This document shows positions 1 through 7,310 of a DNA stretch of 46,481 nucleotides, piece after piece. The translations under genes and the position numbers were made by a program. Source of the stretch: Thalassospira sp. (GTDB lineage Bacteria > Pseudomonadota > Alphaproteobacteria > Rhodospirillales > Thalassospiraceae); the NCBI RefSeq assembly GCF_002709775.1, contig NZ_PAQR01000035.1:1-46481 (forward strand), written 5' to 3'. The notes under the pieces were generated by a model. The model saw only the letters and a list, made by a program, of their open reading frames with translations, was not told the DNA's origin and did not search any database. Every line of letters starts with the position of its first letter. The stretch's first letter is position 1.

Positions 1-141
1 ACCGTGACCGCCGCCAAAAATCGACCACTCGCCGCCATGGTCACGTTCGCCAGGCGATGCATAAGTCGCAGCAAGCGGGGTGGCGATCATGGTGGTGGCG
101 ATCAGGGCGGCGGCAAGTTTAAGCGTGTTTTTGCGTTTCAT
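1..141 (-). CDS. Secreted small protein, N-terminal fragment
   Basis: The window edge cuts this minus-strand gene, leaving the first 47 codons. The start is the ATG at 141, with a GAGG-type ribosome site about 8 bases ahead. The visible protein begins MKRKNTLKLAAALIATT, a classic Sec signal peptide (basic start, hydrophobic core, likely cleavage after an Ala-rich stretch near residue 25), so the product is exported. The mature part starts with a charged, glycine- and histidine-containing segment. It diverges from the two-component pair at 352-2639, and small periplasmic proteins beside such pairs are often their targets or modulators (CpxP/Spy or PepSY type). The fragment is too short to choose a family, so function is left open. 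Confidence 0.6.
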   Translation of the reverse strand, partial: MKRKNTLKLAAALIATTMIATPLAATYASPGERDHGGEWSIFGGGHG

Positions 142-351
142 GGACAACCTCATCAGGTTTGTGGGGGATCAATGTGTTGAGGTCCGTTATCACCTATGAT
201 TGTCGCGAAATGATCCCGGAAAACCGGTAAATTGGTCGCAAGATTTGCCAAATGGGCCCTTTGCGACAATCTGATACAAATTGCCATTTCAGCCGGGATG
301 GCCAACGCGTTAAGTTACGTTGAACCAAGACTTTTGATTTCAGGACCGCAT

Positions 352-1077
352 ATGAGCGACCAGCCCCACATTCTTGTTGTCGATGACCACCGTGATATCC
401 GTGACCTGCTGGGCCGGTATCTGCGCCAGCATGAATATCGCGTGACGCTGGCATCGGACGGGCGCGAGTTGCGCAAACTGATGAATGATGACATCGCACC
501 GGATCTGATTGTGCTCGATCTGATGATGCCCGGAGAAGACGGGCTAAGCCTGTGTCGGTGGCTGCGCGAGAATTATGATGTACCTGTCGTGATGCTGACC
601 GCCCTTGGCGAGGAAACCGATCGCATCATCGGTCTTGAAATGGGGGCGGATGATTATCTGGCCAAGCCGTTTAACCCGCGCGAATTGCTCGCCCGGATCA
701 AGGCGGTGATGCGGCGCGCGCAAAGTCTTCCGGTCGGGCGTAAGGGGCCGCTTCCAGGCGGGCAGGTGCATTTTGATCGCTGGGTGCTTGATCGCACCCG
801 TCATGAATTGCGTGACGCCAGTGATGTGGTCGTGCCGCTCAGTGCAGGCGAATATGGCCTTCTTTGTGCCTTTGTCGAGCATCCCAACATGGTGCTTAAC
901 CGTGATCAGTTGCTTGATCTGACGCGCGGGCGCGAAGCCGTCCCGTTTGATCGCAGCATCGATAACCAGGTCAGCCGCCTGCGCAAAAAGATCGAAATCG
1001 ATGCCAAGAACCCGGCCCTGATCAAGACTGTCTGGGGCGGGGGCTATATGTTTACCTGTGAGGTGGCTGAAAAATGA
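352..1077 (+). CDS. OmpR-family response regulator
   Basis: A 241-aa DNA-binding response regulator. The receiver domain (residues about 5-118) shows the acidic pair in VVDDHRD, the phospho-acceptor Asp in LIVLDLMMPGEDG, and the conserved Thr and Lys in MLTALG and YLAKPFNPRELLARI. The C-terminal winged helix (about 140-238) ends in the usual RLRKKIE...TVWGGGYMF signature. The reading frame is open further upstream to 232, but I choose the ATG at 352 because the protein then begins directly before the receiver fold and matches normal family length. The stop overlaps the sensor kinase start by four bases (ATGA), so the two are translationally coupled. The likely target is the divergent secreted-protein gene at 1-141, but no operator was identified. 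Confidence 0.93.
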   Translation: MSDQPHILVVDDHRDIRDLLGRYLRQHEYRVTLASDGRELRKLMNDDIAPDLIVLDLMMPGEDGLSLCRWLRENYDVPVVMLTALGEETDRIIGLEMGADDYLAKPFNPRELLARIKAVMRRAQSLPVGRKGPLPGGQVHFDRWVLDRTRHELRDASDVVVPLSAGEYGLLCAFVEHPNMVLNRDQLLDLTRGREAVPFDRSIDNQVSRLRKKIEIDAKNPALIKTVWGGGYMFTCEVAEK

Positions 1078-2639
1078 CCAAGCGCCGCCTGATCAAACGC
1101 CTGTGGCCCCAAAGCCTGACCGCACAGTTGGTTTGCCTGCTGCTGGGCGCGATCATCCTGACCCATATCGTTCTTGGCGTGATGCTGGCCGAGGAACGCC
1201 GGGATGCCGTTACCTCGGAGCGCCGCGTCTATTCGTTGATGCGGGTCGCGGCGATTTCCCGGATCATGAGCACAACGCCCCGCGAAACCTGGCGGGATGT
1301 TCTTCGTGTGGCGCAGTCGCCGCAAAGTCGTTTGCGGCTGGTGGATGAAACGGATGTTCCTGTTGCGGACGGGCGAGAATCCGATGGCCTGAGCCATCGT
1401 CTCAACGAAGCCCTTTCGATGAAAACAGGCACCCCGGCAAGGGTTGAAATCCTGTCAGAAGATGAATGCTGGACAGAGCGCAAATCGCTGCACCATGCCA
1501 AGGAAAATCTCTTGGGAGAAAGGTCGTCAGACGCGTCACGACATGACGACAAACGTGATGATGATGACCATGATGACGATGAACACCATGATCGTAAGGA
1601 CCGTGATACGCCCTGGTCCTTGCGTTACCTGGAGCGTTTTGACTGCGATACCGCGCCGGTGATGCGTCTTGCCGTGCCGATCATTCCGGTCGGGCCTGAC
1701 GGTGTGGAGAAAGCAGGCGTGCCCGTGGTCTGGCTGGAAGCAGTGATCGGTGGTGTCATGCCGCCACCCTGGTTTGTGCTCGATAGTTCCTTGCGTGTCT
1801 TGCTTTCAACACTGGTGATCGCAATCATTGCCTATTTCCTCGCACGCCGTATTTCGCGGTCATGGGATGTGTTGACCCGTGCGGCCGATCGCGTCGGGCG
1901 CGGCGATTATCCCGAACCGGTGCCCGAAACCGGGCCGACTGAAATCAGACGGGCCACCAAGGCCTTTAACCGCATGACTGCGCGCCTCAAACGCTTTGTC
2001 GAGGACCGCACACGCATGCTGGCCGCCATTTCCCATGATCTGCGCACGCCGATCACCTCGCTTCGCCTGCGCGCGGAATTTGTCGATGATCCGGAAAACC
2101 GTGCGCGCATCATCGAGACGCTCGATGAAATGGAACAGATGGTCGAAGCGGCGATGACCTTTGCGCGCGAAGAAACCGCCAATGAGGAAACCCGCAAGAT
2201 CGACCTGACCGCCCTTGTTGAATCCGCGGTCGAGGATCTGGCAGAAACCGGTCGCCCGATCACATTCACCGGTGAAGTCGATACACGCGTCTATCCATGC
2301 CGGCCGCTGTCGATCAAGCGGGCCTTTGGCAATCTGGTATCCAACGCGCTGAACTTCGGCGATACGGTCGAAGTTGCGGTACGTGATGCCGATGATGGCG
2401 GTCTGTGGATCGAAATTGCCGACGATGGTCCGGGCATCCCGGTCGAGCAGCGCGAACAGGTGTTTGAGCCGTTCTTCAGGATTGAAGAGTCACGCAATCG
2501 TGATACCGGGGGTATTGGCCTGGGTATGGCCATTGCGCGGACTGCTATTCGGGCCCACGGCGGTGAAATCTATCTTGATGAGTCGCAGAAAGGCGGGCTT
2601 TTGGCGCGTATTTACTTGCCACCGGCACAGCCGCAATAG
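1074..2639 (+). CDS. Sensor histidine kinase with His/Asp-rich periplasmic loop
   Basis: A 521-aa membrane histidine kinase, partner of the regulator at 352. TM1 is at residues 17-38, TM2 about 241-257, HAMP about 258-310. HisKA has the phospho-acceptor H321 in AISHDLRTP. The ATPase domain has the N box around 419-427, DDGPGIP at 450-456 and GGIGLGMAIA at 479-488. The periplasmic segment between the helices is about 200 residues. It contains an unusual strip at 157-178 built almost only of His, Asp, Arg and Lys (for example DDDDHDDDEHH) and two Cys residues at 132 and 191. This composition suggests binding of divalent metal or proton/cation sensing. That is inference; the kinase core itself is standard. 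Confidence 0.92.
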   Translation: MTKRRLIKRLWPQSLTAQLVCLLLGAIILTHIVLGVMLAEERRDAVTSERRVYSLMRVAAISRIMSTTPRETWRDVLRVAQSPQSRLRLVDETDVPVADGRESDGLSHRLNEALSMKTGTPARVEILSEDECWTERKSLHHAKENLLGERSSDASRHDDKRDDDDHDDDEHHDRKDRDTPWSLRYLERFDCDTAPVMRLAVPIIPVGPDGVEKAGVPVVWLEAVIGGVMPPPWFVLDSSLRVLLSTLVIAIIAYFLARRISRSWDVLTRAADRVGRGDYPEPVPETGPTEIRRATKAFNRMTARLKRFVEDRTRMLAAISHDLRTPITSLRLRAEFVDDPENRARIIETLDEMEQMVEAAMTFAREETANEETRKIDLTALVESAVEDLAETGRPITFTGEVDTRVYPCRPLSIKRAFGNLVSNALNFGDTVEVAVRDADDGGLWIEIADDGPGIPVEQREQVFEPFFRIEESRNRDTGGIGLGMAIARTAIRAHGGEIYLDESQKGGLLARIYLPPAQPQ

Positions 2640-2775
2640 GGGTGTTTTGTGCAGGTCTTGGCGGGGGCGAAAACTCTCCTGACAAAGTGCGTCAGTTTTT
2701 TGACAGTTAGCACTTGCAATTTACGTGACCGGTGGTCATTTGTTGCGTGGAATTTCAAGAAATCAAAATCAACAA

Positions 2776-2803
2776 TTGCTAAATTGTGATGCTGTTCTAT
2801 TTA
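2776..2803 (+). promoter_or_regulatory. Possible sigma-70 promoter for the cyclase
   Basis: TTGCTA, 16 bases, then TATTTA lies 62 bases before the cyclase start in an otherwise gene-free gap of about 225 bases. It is only a consensus match, and an alternative TTGACA occurs at 2700-2705 without a good -10 partner. Confidence 0.3.
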
Positions 2804-2865
2804 GGGTCTGGATTTGGACCCGCGGCGGTGCAACAATCAAGCATAGGAACGGACGGAGCGTACCC

Positions 2866-4170
2866 ATGAGCAACAACCAGTCTTCTACGGGGGTGGTAAC
2901 TGCACTTCCCGGGACAAATAACGCGCAGGCCGCGCGCGGCTTTGTGCGTTCTGTCAATGACTGGCTGATGGAATGCGCGCTTGATGATACCGACATCAGC
3001 GAGCTTCTGTCGGGCATGGCCAGCCGTCTGGTCGCATCGGGCATTCCGGTTGACCGCGTCATGGTCGCCTTCAAGACCCTGCATCCGCTATACGAAGGTG
3101 TCTCCTATATCTGGACCAAGGAAAATGGCCAGGTTGAACGGACAACCCATATGGGTGGTGACGAAAAGAACCGCGAGTGGGCCGAAAGCCCGATGAAATG
3201 GATGCTCGATAACGATGTCAGCTTCATGCGCCGCCACTTGATCGGGCCGAGCGCGGTTGTTGATTTCCCGATCCTTGAAAGTTTCCGTCAGAAACGCGGC
3301 ACGGATTACTACGCGCTGATGACGCCGTTCGTGACCGATAGCGACAGCACGCTTAACAGCAACCGCATTTTCATGACCTATCTGACGCGTCGGCCAAGTG
3401 GGTTCTCGGACGAGGATCTGGCGATCCTTTCCGGCATTCAGCGCCGCTTTGCCGTGTCGTGCAAGATGCGCATCAACCATGAAGAAACCCGCACCATTCT
3501 TGAAACCTATCTGGGGACTGATGCCGGGCAGCGTGTGCGCAATGGTCAGATCAAACTTGGCGACAGCACCAAGACCCGTGCGGTTATCTGGTTCTCGGAC
3601 ATGCGAAATTCGACCTCGGTCGCGACACATGTCGGTGATGATGCGTTTCTTGGTGAAATGAACGATTTCTTTGGCGCCACCGCCAGTGCGGTGCTTAAGC
3701 ATGGCGGGCAGGTTCTGCGCTATATCGGGGATGCAACACTTGCGATCTTCCCGATTGATGAAGATGACACCAATCTTGAAACCGCCTGTCACGCAGCCCT
3801 TTATGCCGCGGCCGAGGCACAGCTGAACATTGATGCGCTCAACGCCCGGCGCGAGGCCGAGGGAAAACTGCCGTTTGACTACGGCCTTGGTATGCATGTA
3901 GGGGATGTGATTTACGGCAATGTCGGCGTGTCCGAACGTGTCGACTTTACCGTAGTCGGGCAGGCGGCAAACGAAGCCGCCCGGATCGAACAGCTGACCA
4001 AACAGCTTGGCAAACGCGTTCTGGTCAGCTCGACCGTCGCGCAGTTCATTTCCTGTCCGACGGCGGAAATGGGCGCCTATGAGCTTCAGGGAACCGGGCT
4101 TAGTGTCAAACTGTTCGCGCCTGATTTCTCGGAAGCCTGCCACCGTATCGAGCTGATGCGCGCGGGCTAG
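2866..4170 (+). CDS. Class III adenylate/guanylate cyclase
   Basis: A 434-aa soluble nucleotide cyclase. The catalytic domain occupies about residues 236-420. The two metal-binding aspartates are D245 (IWFSDMRNST) and D289 (RYIGDATLAIFP), and the transition-state pair is N369 and R373 (VVGQAANEAARIE). The N-terminal 200 residues lack membrane helices and resemble a GAF-like sensory module, a combination known from alphaproteobacterial CyaC-type enzymes. I choose the ATG at 2866, which follows a GGAG ribosome site; the frame is open to 2725 without a convincing start. The gene is convergent with the R-body cluster, ending only six bases from it. Substrate is more likely ATP than GTP, but the selectivity residues were not resolved by eye. 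Confidence 0.9.
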   Translation: MSNNQSSTGVVTALPGTNNAQAARGFVRSVNDWLMECALDDTDISELLSGMASRLVASGIPVDRVMVAFKTLHPLYEGVSYIWTKENGQVERTTHMGGDEKNREWAESPMKWMLDNDVSFMRRHLIGPSAVVDFPILESFRQKRGTDYYALMTPFVTDSDSTLNSNRIFMTYLTRRPSGFSDEDLAILSGIQRRFAVSCKMRINHEETRTILETYLGTDAGQRVRNGQIKLGDSTKTRAVIWFSDMRNSTSVATHVGDDAFLGEMNDFFGATASAVLKHGGQVLRYIGDATLAIFPIDEDDTNLETACHAALYAAAEAQLNIDALNARREAEGKLPFDYGLGMHVGDVIYGNVGVSERVDFTVVGQAANEAARIEQLTKQLGKRVLVSSTVAQFISCPTAEMGAYELQGTGLSVKLFAPDFSEACHRIELMRAG

Positions 4171-4176
4171 CTCGAT

Positions 4177-4761
4177 CTAAGCCAGATTGTCAAAATCCTT
4201 CACCACACCACTTGCGGCCTGGCCGACGCTGGTGAAGGTTTTTTGCGCATCCGCGACTGCCTTGGTCGCTGCTTCAATGATTTTGTCGTAGGGGTCCGGC
4301 TTGTTTTCTGCGAGCATTTTCTGCATGGCGACACCAGTCGTGGCTGTTGCCATCGACATGATATTGCGCATGTAGTCCGTTGAATCCTGCACGGCATAGG
4401 CCGCTGCCTGGGCGACCTTTTGATAGGCAACACCGTTCGCACCGGGAATGGCCCCGTTCAAAACCGCATGGTTGGTTGTGCCGACAGCCTGAACGATCTG
4501 CGGGTTAAGGGCGGTGCTAAGCGGGGGTGTGCCGGGTGGATTGTCCGGGGCTGCGGGATCACTGCCCGAAGGGCTGCCGTTCGCATCATCCTGACTGCTG
4601 GCGTCTTCACTTTTCTCGCTGGCGGACGCGTCCTTGCCTGATGCGTCACCTCCACCGGCCTCACCACTGGCAGACTTGGCATCGCCGCTGCCTTGTGCTT
4701 CATCCTGATCACTGCCTTCAGCTTCGGGATCTTCGTTTGTTTTGTTGTCTTCGTCTGCCAT
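4177..4761 (-). CDS. RebB-family R-body protein with acidic N-terminal extension
   Basis: A 194-aa protein with two parts. Residues 1 to about 80 are a low-complexity, disordered region rich in Asp, Glu, Ser, Gly and Ala. From about residue 85 a divergent Reb domain follows: NPQIVQAVGTTNHAVLNGAI aligns with the N-P/G-Q-I-T-D-A-V-T-Q-x-N start of the other paralogs, then an Ala-rich helical stretch and a C-terminal tail. RebB-family proteins polymerise into the ribbons of R-bodies. It is the last gene of the set, 74 bases after the next reb gene and preceded by a GAGG ribosome site. The acidic extension suggests a role other than bulk polymer, such as a cap or solubility tail; that is inference. 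Confidence 0.75.
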   Translation of the reverse strand: MADEDNKTNEDPEAEGSDQDEAQGSGDAKSASGEAGGGDASGKDASASEKSEDASSQDDANGSPSGSDPAAPDNPPGTPPLSTALNPQIVQAVGTTNHAVLNGAIPGANGVAYQKVAQAAAYAVQDSTDYMRNIMSMATATTGVAMQKMLAENKPDPYDKIIEAATKAVADAQKTFTSVGQAASGVVKDFDNLA

Positions 4762-4835
4762 CGGAGACCTCGTTTATGACTGGTCGAAATATCAAATTGG
4801 ATCAAGTGCCGGGTTTGGTGGTATGTGGTTGGGCG

Positions 4836-5105
4836 TTAGGTTGACTCGCCGCCACCTTTACCACCACCCATGCCGCCGCCCGAACTGTCGAGGATCATGC
4901 GGCACGCGCTGGACGTGACGGCATTGCCGATCTGCTGCAGGCCGCCTTGGGTCTGCATGGCGTTTTGCATTGACAGACTGATGGAATGGGCCATCGTCTG
5001 ATACACAAGGCCCATGGCCTGTGCCGGCGCCTCACCCAGAACCTTGACGTTGTTCTGGGTCACCGCGTCGGTGATTTGTGAATTTACAGGGGTGTTGTCT
5101 GCCAT
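4836..5105 (-). CDS. RebB-family R-body protein
   Basis: An 89-aa Reb protein beginning MADNTPVNSQITDAVTQNN, followed by the family pattern of a conserved VLGEAPAQAMG turn and a long Ala/Gln/Met-rich helix (YQTMAHSISLSMQNAMQTQ). The C-terminus is a short Gly/Lys tail (GGGMGGGKGGG) instead of the DNMLSLL segment of the large paralogs. The ATG has GAGGG at good spacing. It follows the 107-aa reb gene at 5163-5486 by 57 bases without a convincing terminator, and no copy of the TCACA-N15-CGTC element precedes it. It is therefore probably co-transcribed with that gene and with the acidic Reb protein downstream. Confidence 0.85.
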   Translation of the reverse strand: MADNTPVNSQITDAVTQNNVKVLGEAPAQAMGLVYQTMAHSISLSMQNAMQTQGGLQQIGNAVTSSACRMILDSSGGGMGGGKGGGEST

Positions 5106-5162
5106 TTCACGCCCTCACGTTTGTGACCATTGCCGGTCTTAAAGACCGACCGGGTCAGGTGC

Positions 5163-5486
5163 CTAGCGGCGGGTTGCTGCCAAAATTACGAGTAGTGTCA
5201 AAAGCGTATCACTGGTATCCGACCGTCCGAGCTTGGCGGTGGCCTGTGCGCCCGCCATCGTGTTGACGGAATAAAGCTGCATCACGCCCTGATTGGTTGC
5301 GGCCTGTGAACACATCGATGCCTGCTGCTGTGCCTGCACGGCGTTCTGGAAAAGGATCGATGTCGAATGGGCTGCACTTTGATAGATCGCGCCCATCGCG
5401 TTTGCCGGGGCGGAGCCGAGAACACTGACCGCACTCTGGGTGACAGAGTCGGTAATCTGACCGTTCACCGGGGTTGGAATTGCCAT
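5163..5486 (-). CDS. RebB-family R-body protein
   Basis: A 107-aa Reb protein (start MAIPTPVNGQITDSVTQ) with all family landmarks: VLGSAPANAMGAIYQSAAHS, the FQNAVQAQQQ helix, SQAATNQGVMQLYSVNTMAG, and a C-terminal TLLTLLVILAA segment. It has the same length and architecture as the paralogs at 7311 and 7876 but is clearly diverged, with two Arg at the end. An excellent ribosome site (CGGAGG) precedes the ATG. It is first in a three-gene unit (with 4836 and 4177) and has its own candidate sigma-factor promoter at 5529-5552. Confidence 0.9.
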   Translation of the reverse strand: MAIPTPVNGQITDSVTQSAVSVLGSAPANAMGAIYQSAAHSTSILFQNAVQAQQQASMCSQAATNQGVMQLYSVNTMAGAQATAKLGRSDTSDTLLTLLVILAATRR

Positions 5487-5528
5487 GTTATCCTCCGAAA
5501 AAGCGATCTTTCTGACCGCACATCTCTA

Positions 5529-5552
5529 GACGTCGCACGGACGCGATTGTGA
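5529..5552 (-). promoter_or_regulatory. R-body promoter element, site 7 (TCACA-N15-CGTC)
   Basis: On the minus strand TCACA (5552-5548), 15 bases, then CGTC (5532-5529), 43 bases before the reb start at 5486. One of seven elements with identical spacing in this locus. Confidence 0.75.
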
Positions 5553-5569
5553 TCAAATTTGCCGGGCCA

Positions 5570-5794
5570 TCAGCCCGCCTGGGCGGTGATCAGGGCAACA
5601 AGCTTTGATGTCGATGTGTTGACGACCTGTTGCATGTTGCCCTGTGTCAGGGTGGCGTTTTCCATCGCAAGGCCCGTGGCATGGGAATGCGACTGCAGGG
5701 CCATGGAAACCGCCTGGGCGGGGCTTTCGCCCAGCACCTTGACGTTGGTCTGGGTGACGGCATCGGTGACTTGTGGGTTGACGATATCACTCAT
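5570..5794 (-). CDS. RebB-family R-body protein, short form
   Basis: A 74-aa Reb protein, the shortest of the set. It starts MSDIVNPQVTDAVTQTNVKV and continues VLGESPAQAVSMALQSHSHA, then a helical AMENATLTQGNMQQVV stretch and a C-terminal VALITAQAG. It lacks the longer C-terminal segment of the 107-aa forms. Its ATG overlaps the TGA of the open frame at 5791-6078 (ATGA). Translation is therefore expected to be coupled to that tail frame, which supports the tail being coding. It is the last gene of the unit that starts with the His-rich Reb protein at 6586. Confidence 0.85.
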   Translation of the reverse strand: MSDIVNPQVTDAVTQTNVKVLGESPAQAVSMALQSHSHATGLAMENATLTQGNMQQVVNTSTSKLVALITAQAG

Positions 5795-6078
5795 CCTTTG
5801 ACCTCACTGCTTGTCTCACCCTTGTTGGTGTCGGGCTCTGGCGGAAGTCTGGCCGGGCCAAAGAACCGTGGATCCATGTTTTTATACCAAGGTTCCGCTG
5901 TCTCGCCGTCGTCGCCAGATCCTTCGCCCCCTGTCTTGTTCTGACCTTGCTGGGATGCGCCCGCATTCAGGTCGGGTTGTTGTTCACGTCCGGTTTCTTG
6001 GCCGGCGAATTGGCCGGGCTGGCCATAGTAAAAAAATTTGGTTTGGCTTCCTGAACGGACAGGGTCGCCTTGGCGCAT
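5791..6078 (-). CDS. Open frame likely forming a frameshifted C-terminal tail of the upstream Reb protein
   Basis: This frame overlaps the 3' third of the reb gene at 5967-6275 in the -1 frame and ends with a TGA that overlaps the next reb ATG. The part beyond the overlap reads like real protein (for example EPWYKNMDPRFFGPARLPP) in a Gly/Gln/Pro-rich context. Its only ATG (6078) has no ribosome site. The upstream gene contains a run of seven T (6036-6030 on the minus strand) in phase T TTT TTT, where a -1 slip would join its first 82 residues to 79 residues of this frame, giving a 161-aa Reb protein. Alternatives are a sequencing indel, a recent frameshift mutation, or independent weak initiation at 6078. 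Confidence 0.45.
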   Translation of the reverse strand: MRQGDPVRSGSQTKFFYYGQPGQFAGQETGREQQPDLNAGASQQGQNKTGGEGSGDDGETAEPWYKNMDPRFFGPARLPPEPDTNKGETSSEVKG

Positions 6079-6275
6079 TCCATGGTGGTTGCGAGGCTTG
6101 CGACCGCCTGTTGCTGCTGTTCATTGACCATGTTGGCAAACAGGATGCCCTGTGCCTGGGCCTGTGACAGATAGGACTGCATCGCCCCCATCGCCGGGCC
6201 ATTGGCAATGACCGATGTGTTGGTCTGGGTGACGCTGTCGGTGATCTGTTCGTCGACTTCGTTCGGATTGCTCAT
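5967..6275 (-). CDS. RebB-family R-body protein with slippery run
   Basis: A 102-aa Reb protein in the unshifted frame. The start MSNPNEVDEQITDSVTQTNT is followed by VIANGPAMGAMQSYLSQAQA and a Gln-rich FANMVNEQQQQAVASLATT helix. Residues 80-82 (Asn-Phe-Phe) are encoded by the T7 run. After it the unshifted frame gives a short Pro/Asn-rich end, while the -1 frame gives a longer tail (see 5791-6078). An AAGGA ribosome site sits 8 bases before the ATG. The gene follows the His-rich reb gene by only 14 bases, so the two share a transcript. Its Reb core is most like that of its upstream neighbour (QITDSV, SQAQAQ versus GQAQSQ). Confidence 0.85.
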   Translation of the reverse strand: MSNPNEVDEQITDSVTQTNTSVIANGPAMGAMQSYLSQAQAQGILFANMVNEQQQQAVASLATTMECAKATLSVQEAKPNFFTMASPANSPAKKPDVNNNPT

Positions 6276-6289
6276 CGGGGTGATCCTTA

Positions 6290-6586
6290 TTAACTACGGC
6301 GTTTCATCATTTGCAGAATGCTTTGGGTCATGGTCGTCATGCCGATCATGGCATTTTGCTTCTGGGCCGAGACCATGTTCGCCATCAGGATGTTCTGCGA
6401 TTGCGCCTGTCCCAGCATGGATTGCAGAGCGGCATAGCCGGGGCCAGCGCCCATGGTGGCGACATTGGTCTGTGCGACACTGTCGGTGATCTGGTCGGAA
6501 ACCTCGCACTGGTGCAGATCATCGCTGTGATCGGCGTGGCTGTGCTGGGATTTCTTGCCGTCTTGCGCAGGTGGTGCCGATGGCAT
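6290..6586 (-). CDS. RebB-family R-body protein with His-rich N-terminus
   Basis: A 98-aa Reb protein. The start is the ATG at 6586, which follows AAGGAG at ideal spacing; the frame is open to 6688 but that extension crosses the candidate promoter. Residues 1-28 form an extra polar segment with five His and one Cys (around SQHSHADHSDDLHQCE) before the family start VSDQITDSVAQTN. Then come GAGPGYAALQSMLGQAQSQN and a Met-rich helix, and the protein ends MMKRRS. Known R-bodies extend on acidification, so a His-rich segment is a candidate pH-responsive element; that is inference. First gene of a unit with 5967 and 5570. Confidence 0.87.
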   Translation of the reverse strand: MPSAPPAQDGKKSQHSHADHSDDLHQCEVSDQITDSVAQTNVATMGAGPGYAALQSMLGQAQSQNILMANMVSAQKQNAMIGMTTMTQSILQMMKRRS

Positions 6587-6641
6587 GTCCGTCTCCTTGG
6601 TCTGAAGGGATGGGGCTGGCAAAATGGGTGCGTACCGAAAT

Positions 6642-6665
6642 GACGCCGGGCGGTGAAAGTTGTGA
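6642..6665 (-). promoter_or_regulatory. R-body promoter element, site 6 (TCACA-N15-CGTC)
   Basis: TCACA at 6665-6661, 15 bases, CGTC at 6645-6642 on the minus strand, 56 bases before the reb start at 6586. It abuts the T-tract of the preceding terminator, so one transcript unit ends exactly where the next begins. Confidence 0.78.
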
Positions 6666-6699
6666 AAGAAAAAGCCCGGCAAGCGCATGCATGCCGGGC
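6666..6699 (-). terminator. Intrinsic terminator after reb 6728-7063
   Basis: A perfect 8-bp stem GCCCGGCA/TGCCGGGC (6699-6692 with 6681-6674), 10-base loop, followed on the minus strand by TTTTTCTT. Confidence 0.85.
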
Positions 6700-6727
6700 G
6701 GGATTGGCGGCGAAACCATCTTGGATG

Positions 6728-7063
6728 TTAAGACACGGCCGTACCGGTCGTTGCCTTGAGAGCCGACAACAGCGAAAGCATATTGTCGGGAACGTCGCTG
6801 GCGGCGAGCTTCGAGGTCGCAACAGCCCCTGCCATGGTGTTGACAGAGTAGACCTGGATGACGCCCTGATTGGTGGCCGCCTGCGAGGAAATGCCCACCT
6901 GATGCTGAGCGCTGACAGCGTTCTCGTAGAGAATGCCATGCGAGTGCGCCAGCGACTGGTAAAGCGAGCCCATGGCCATTGCCGGCGCATCACCCATGAC
7001 CTCGACATTGGCCTGGGTGACAGCGTCGGTAATCATACCATTGACCGGAGTGTTATCAGCCAT
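6728..7063 (-). CDS. RebB-family R-body protein (duplicated trio, copy 1)
   Basis: A 111-aa Reb protein, one of three close paralogs (with 7311-7634 and 7876-8199). It begins MADNTPVNGMITDAVTQAN, continues VMGDAPAMAMGSLYQSLAHS and SQAATNQGVIQVYSVNTMAG, and ends with the trio-specific ASDVPDNMLSLLSAL segment plus a short Thr/Ala tail. It is the most divergent of the trio (for example a His in the NAVSAQHQ helix). A strong ribosome site (CAGGAG) lies before the ATG. It has its own promoter element (7152-7175) and its own terminator (6666-6699), so it is transcribed alone. Proteins like these are the expected main ribbon subunits. Confidence 0.92.
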   Translation of the reverse strand: MADNTPVNGMITDAVTQANVEVMGDAPAMAMGSLYQSLAHSHGILYENAVSAQHQVGISSQAATNQGVIQVYSVNTMAGAVATSKLAASDVPDNMLSLLSALKATTGTAVS

Positions 7064-7151
7064 TGTGTATCTCCTGATTGCCTAAAGAAGTACCGGTAGG
7101 AAAGCGATGCTCGCAACCGGCCCTTTCCGCATGTCCTGCGGTCAGACTTTT

Positions 7152-7175
7152 GACGGAGGGCTTTGGGGGTTGTGA
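7152..7175 (-). promoter_or_regulatory. R-body promoter element, site 5 (TCACA-N15-CGTC)
   Basis: TCACA at 7175-7171, 15 bases, CGTC at 7155-7152, giving an untranslated leader of roughly 80 bases before the start at 7063. Flanking bases (GCGTCACAAC and CCGTCAAA) are shared with site 3 and site 4 respectively. Confidence 0.8.
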
Positions 7176-7223
7176 CGCGGGCCGGGCAAAAACTTGGATC
7201 TTGGGAACCGGTATCGCCAAACC

Positions 7224-7258
7224 AAAAACAGGCGGTCGCAAATCCACACGACCGCCTG
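7224..7258 (-). terminator. Intrinsic terminator after reb 7311-7634
   Basis: A 10-bp perfect stem CAGGCGGTCG/CGACCGCCTG with a 10-base loop, followed on the minus strand by TTTTT. Same GGCGGTCG core as the hairpin after the next paralog (7804-7839). Confidence 0.83.
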
Positions 7259-7310
7259 ATTGGAACTTGACCGCCAGACCAAAGGACATGTGTCTTGGGC
7301 GTGTCTGTAA

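Noticed and set aside
3088..4143. 351-codon frame opposite the cyclase
   Set aside because: It overlaps a cyclase with intact catalytic residues and has no recognisable motif.
5103..5126. Possible eighth TCACA element before the reb gene at 4836-5105
   Set aside because: TCACA is present at 5126-5122, but the bases 15 positions downstream are not CGTC and would lie at the start codon.
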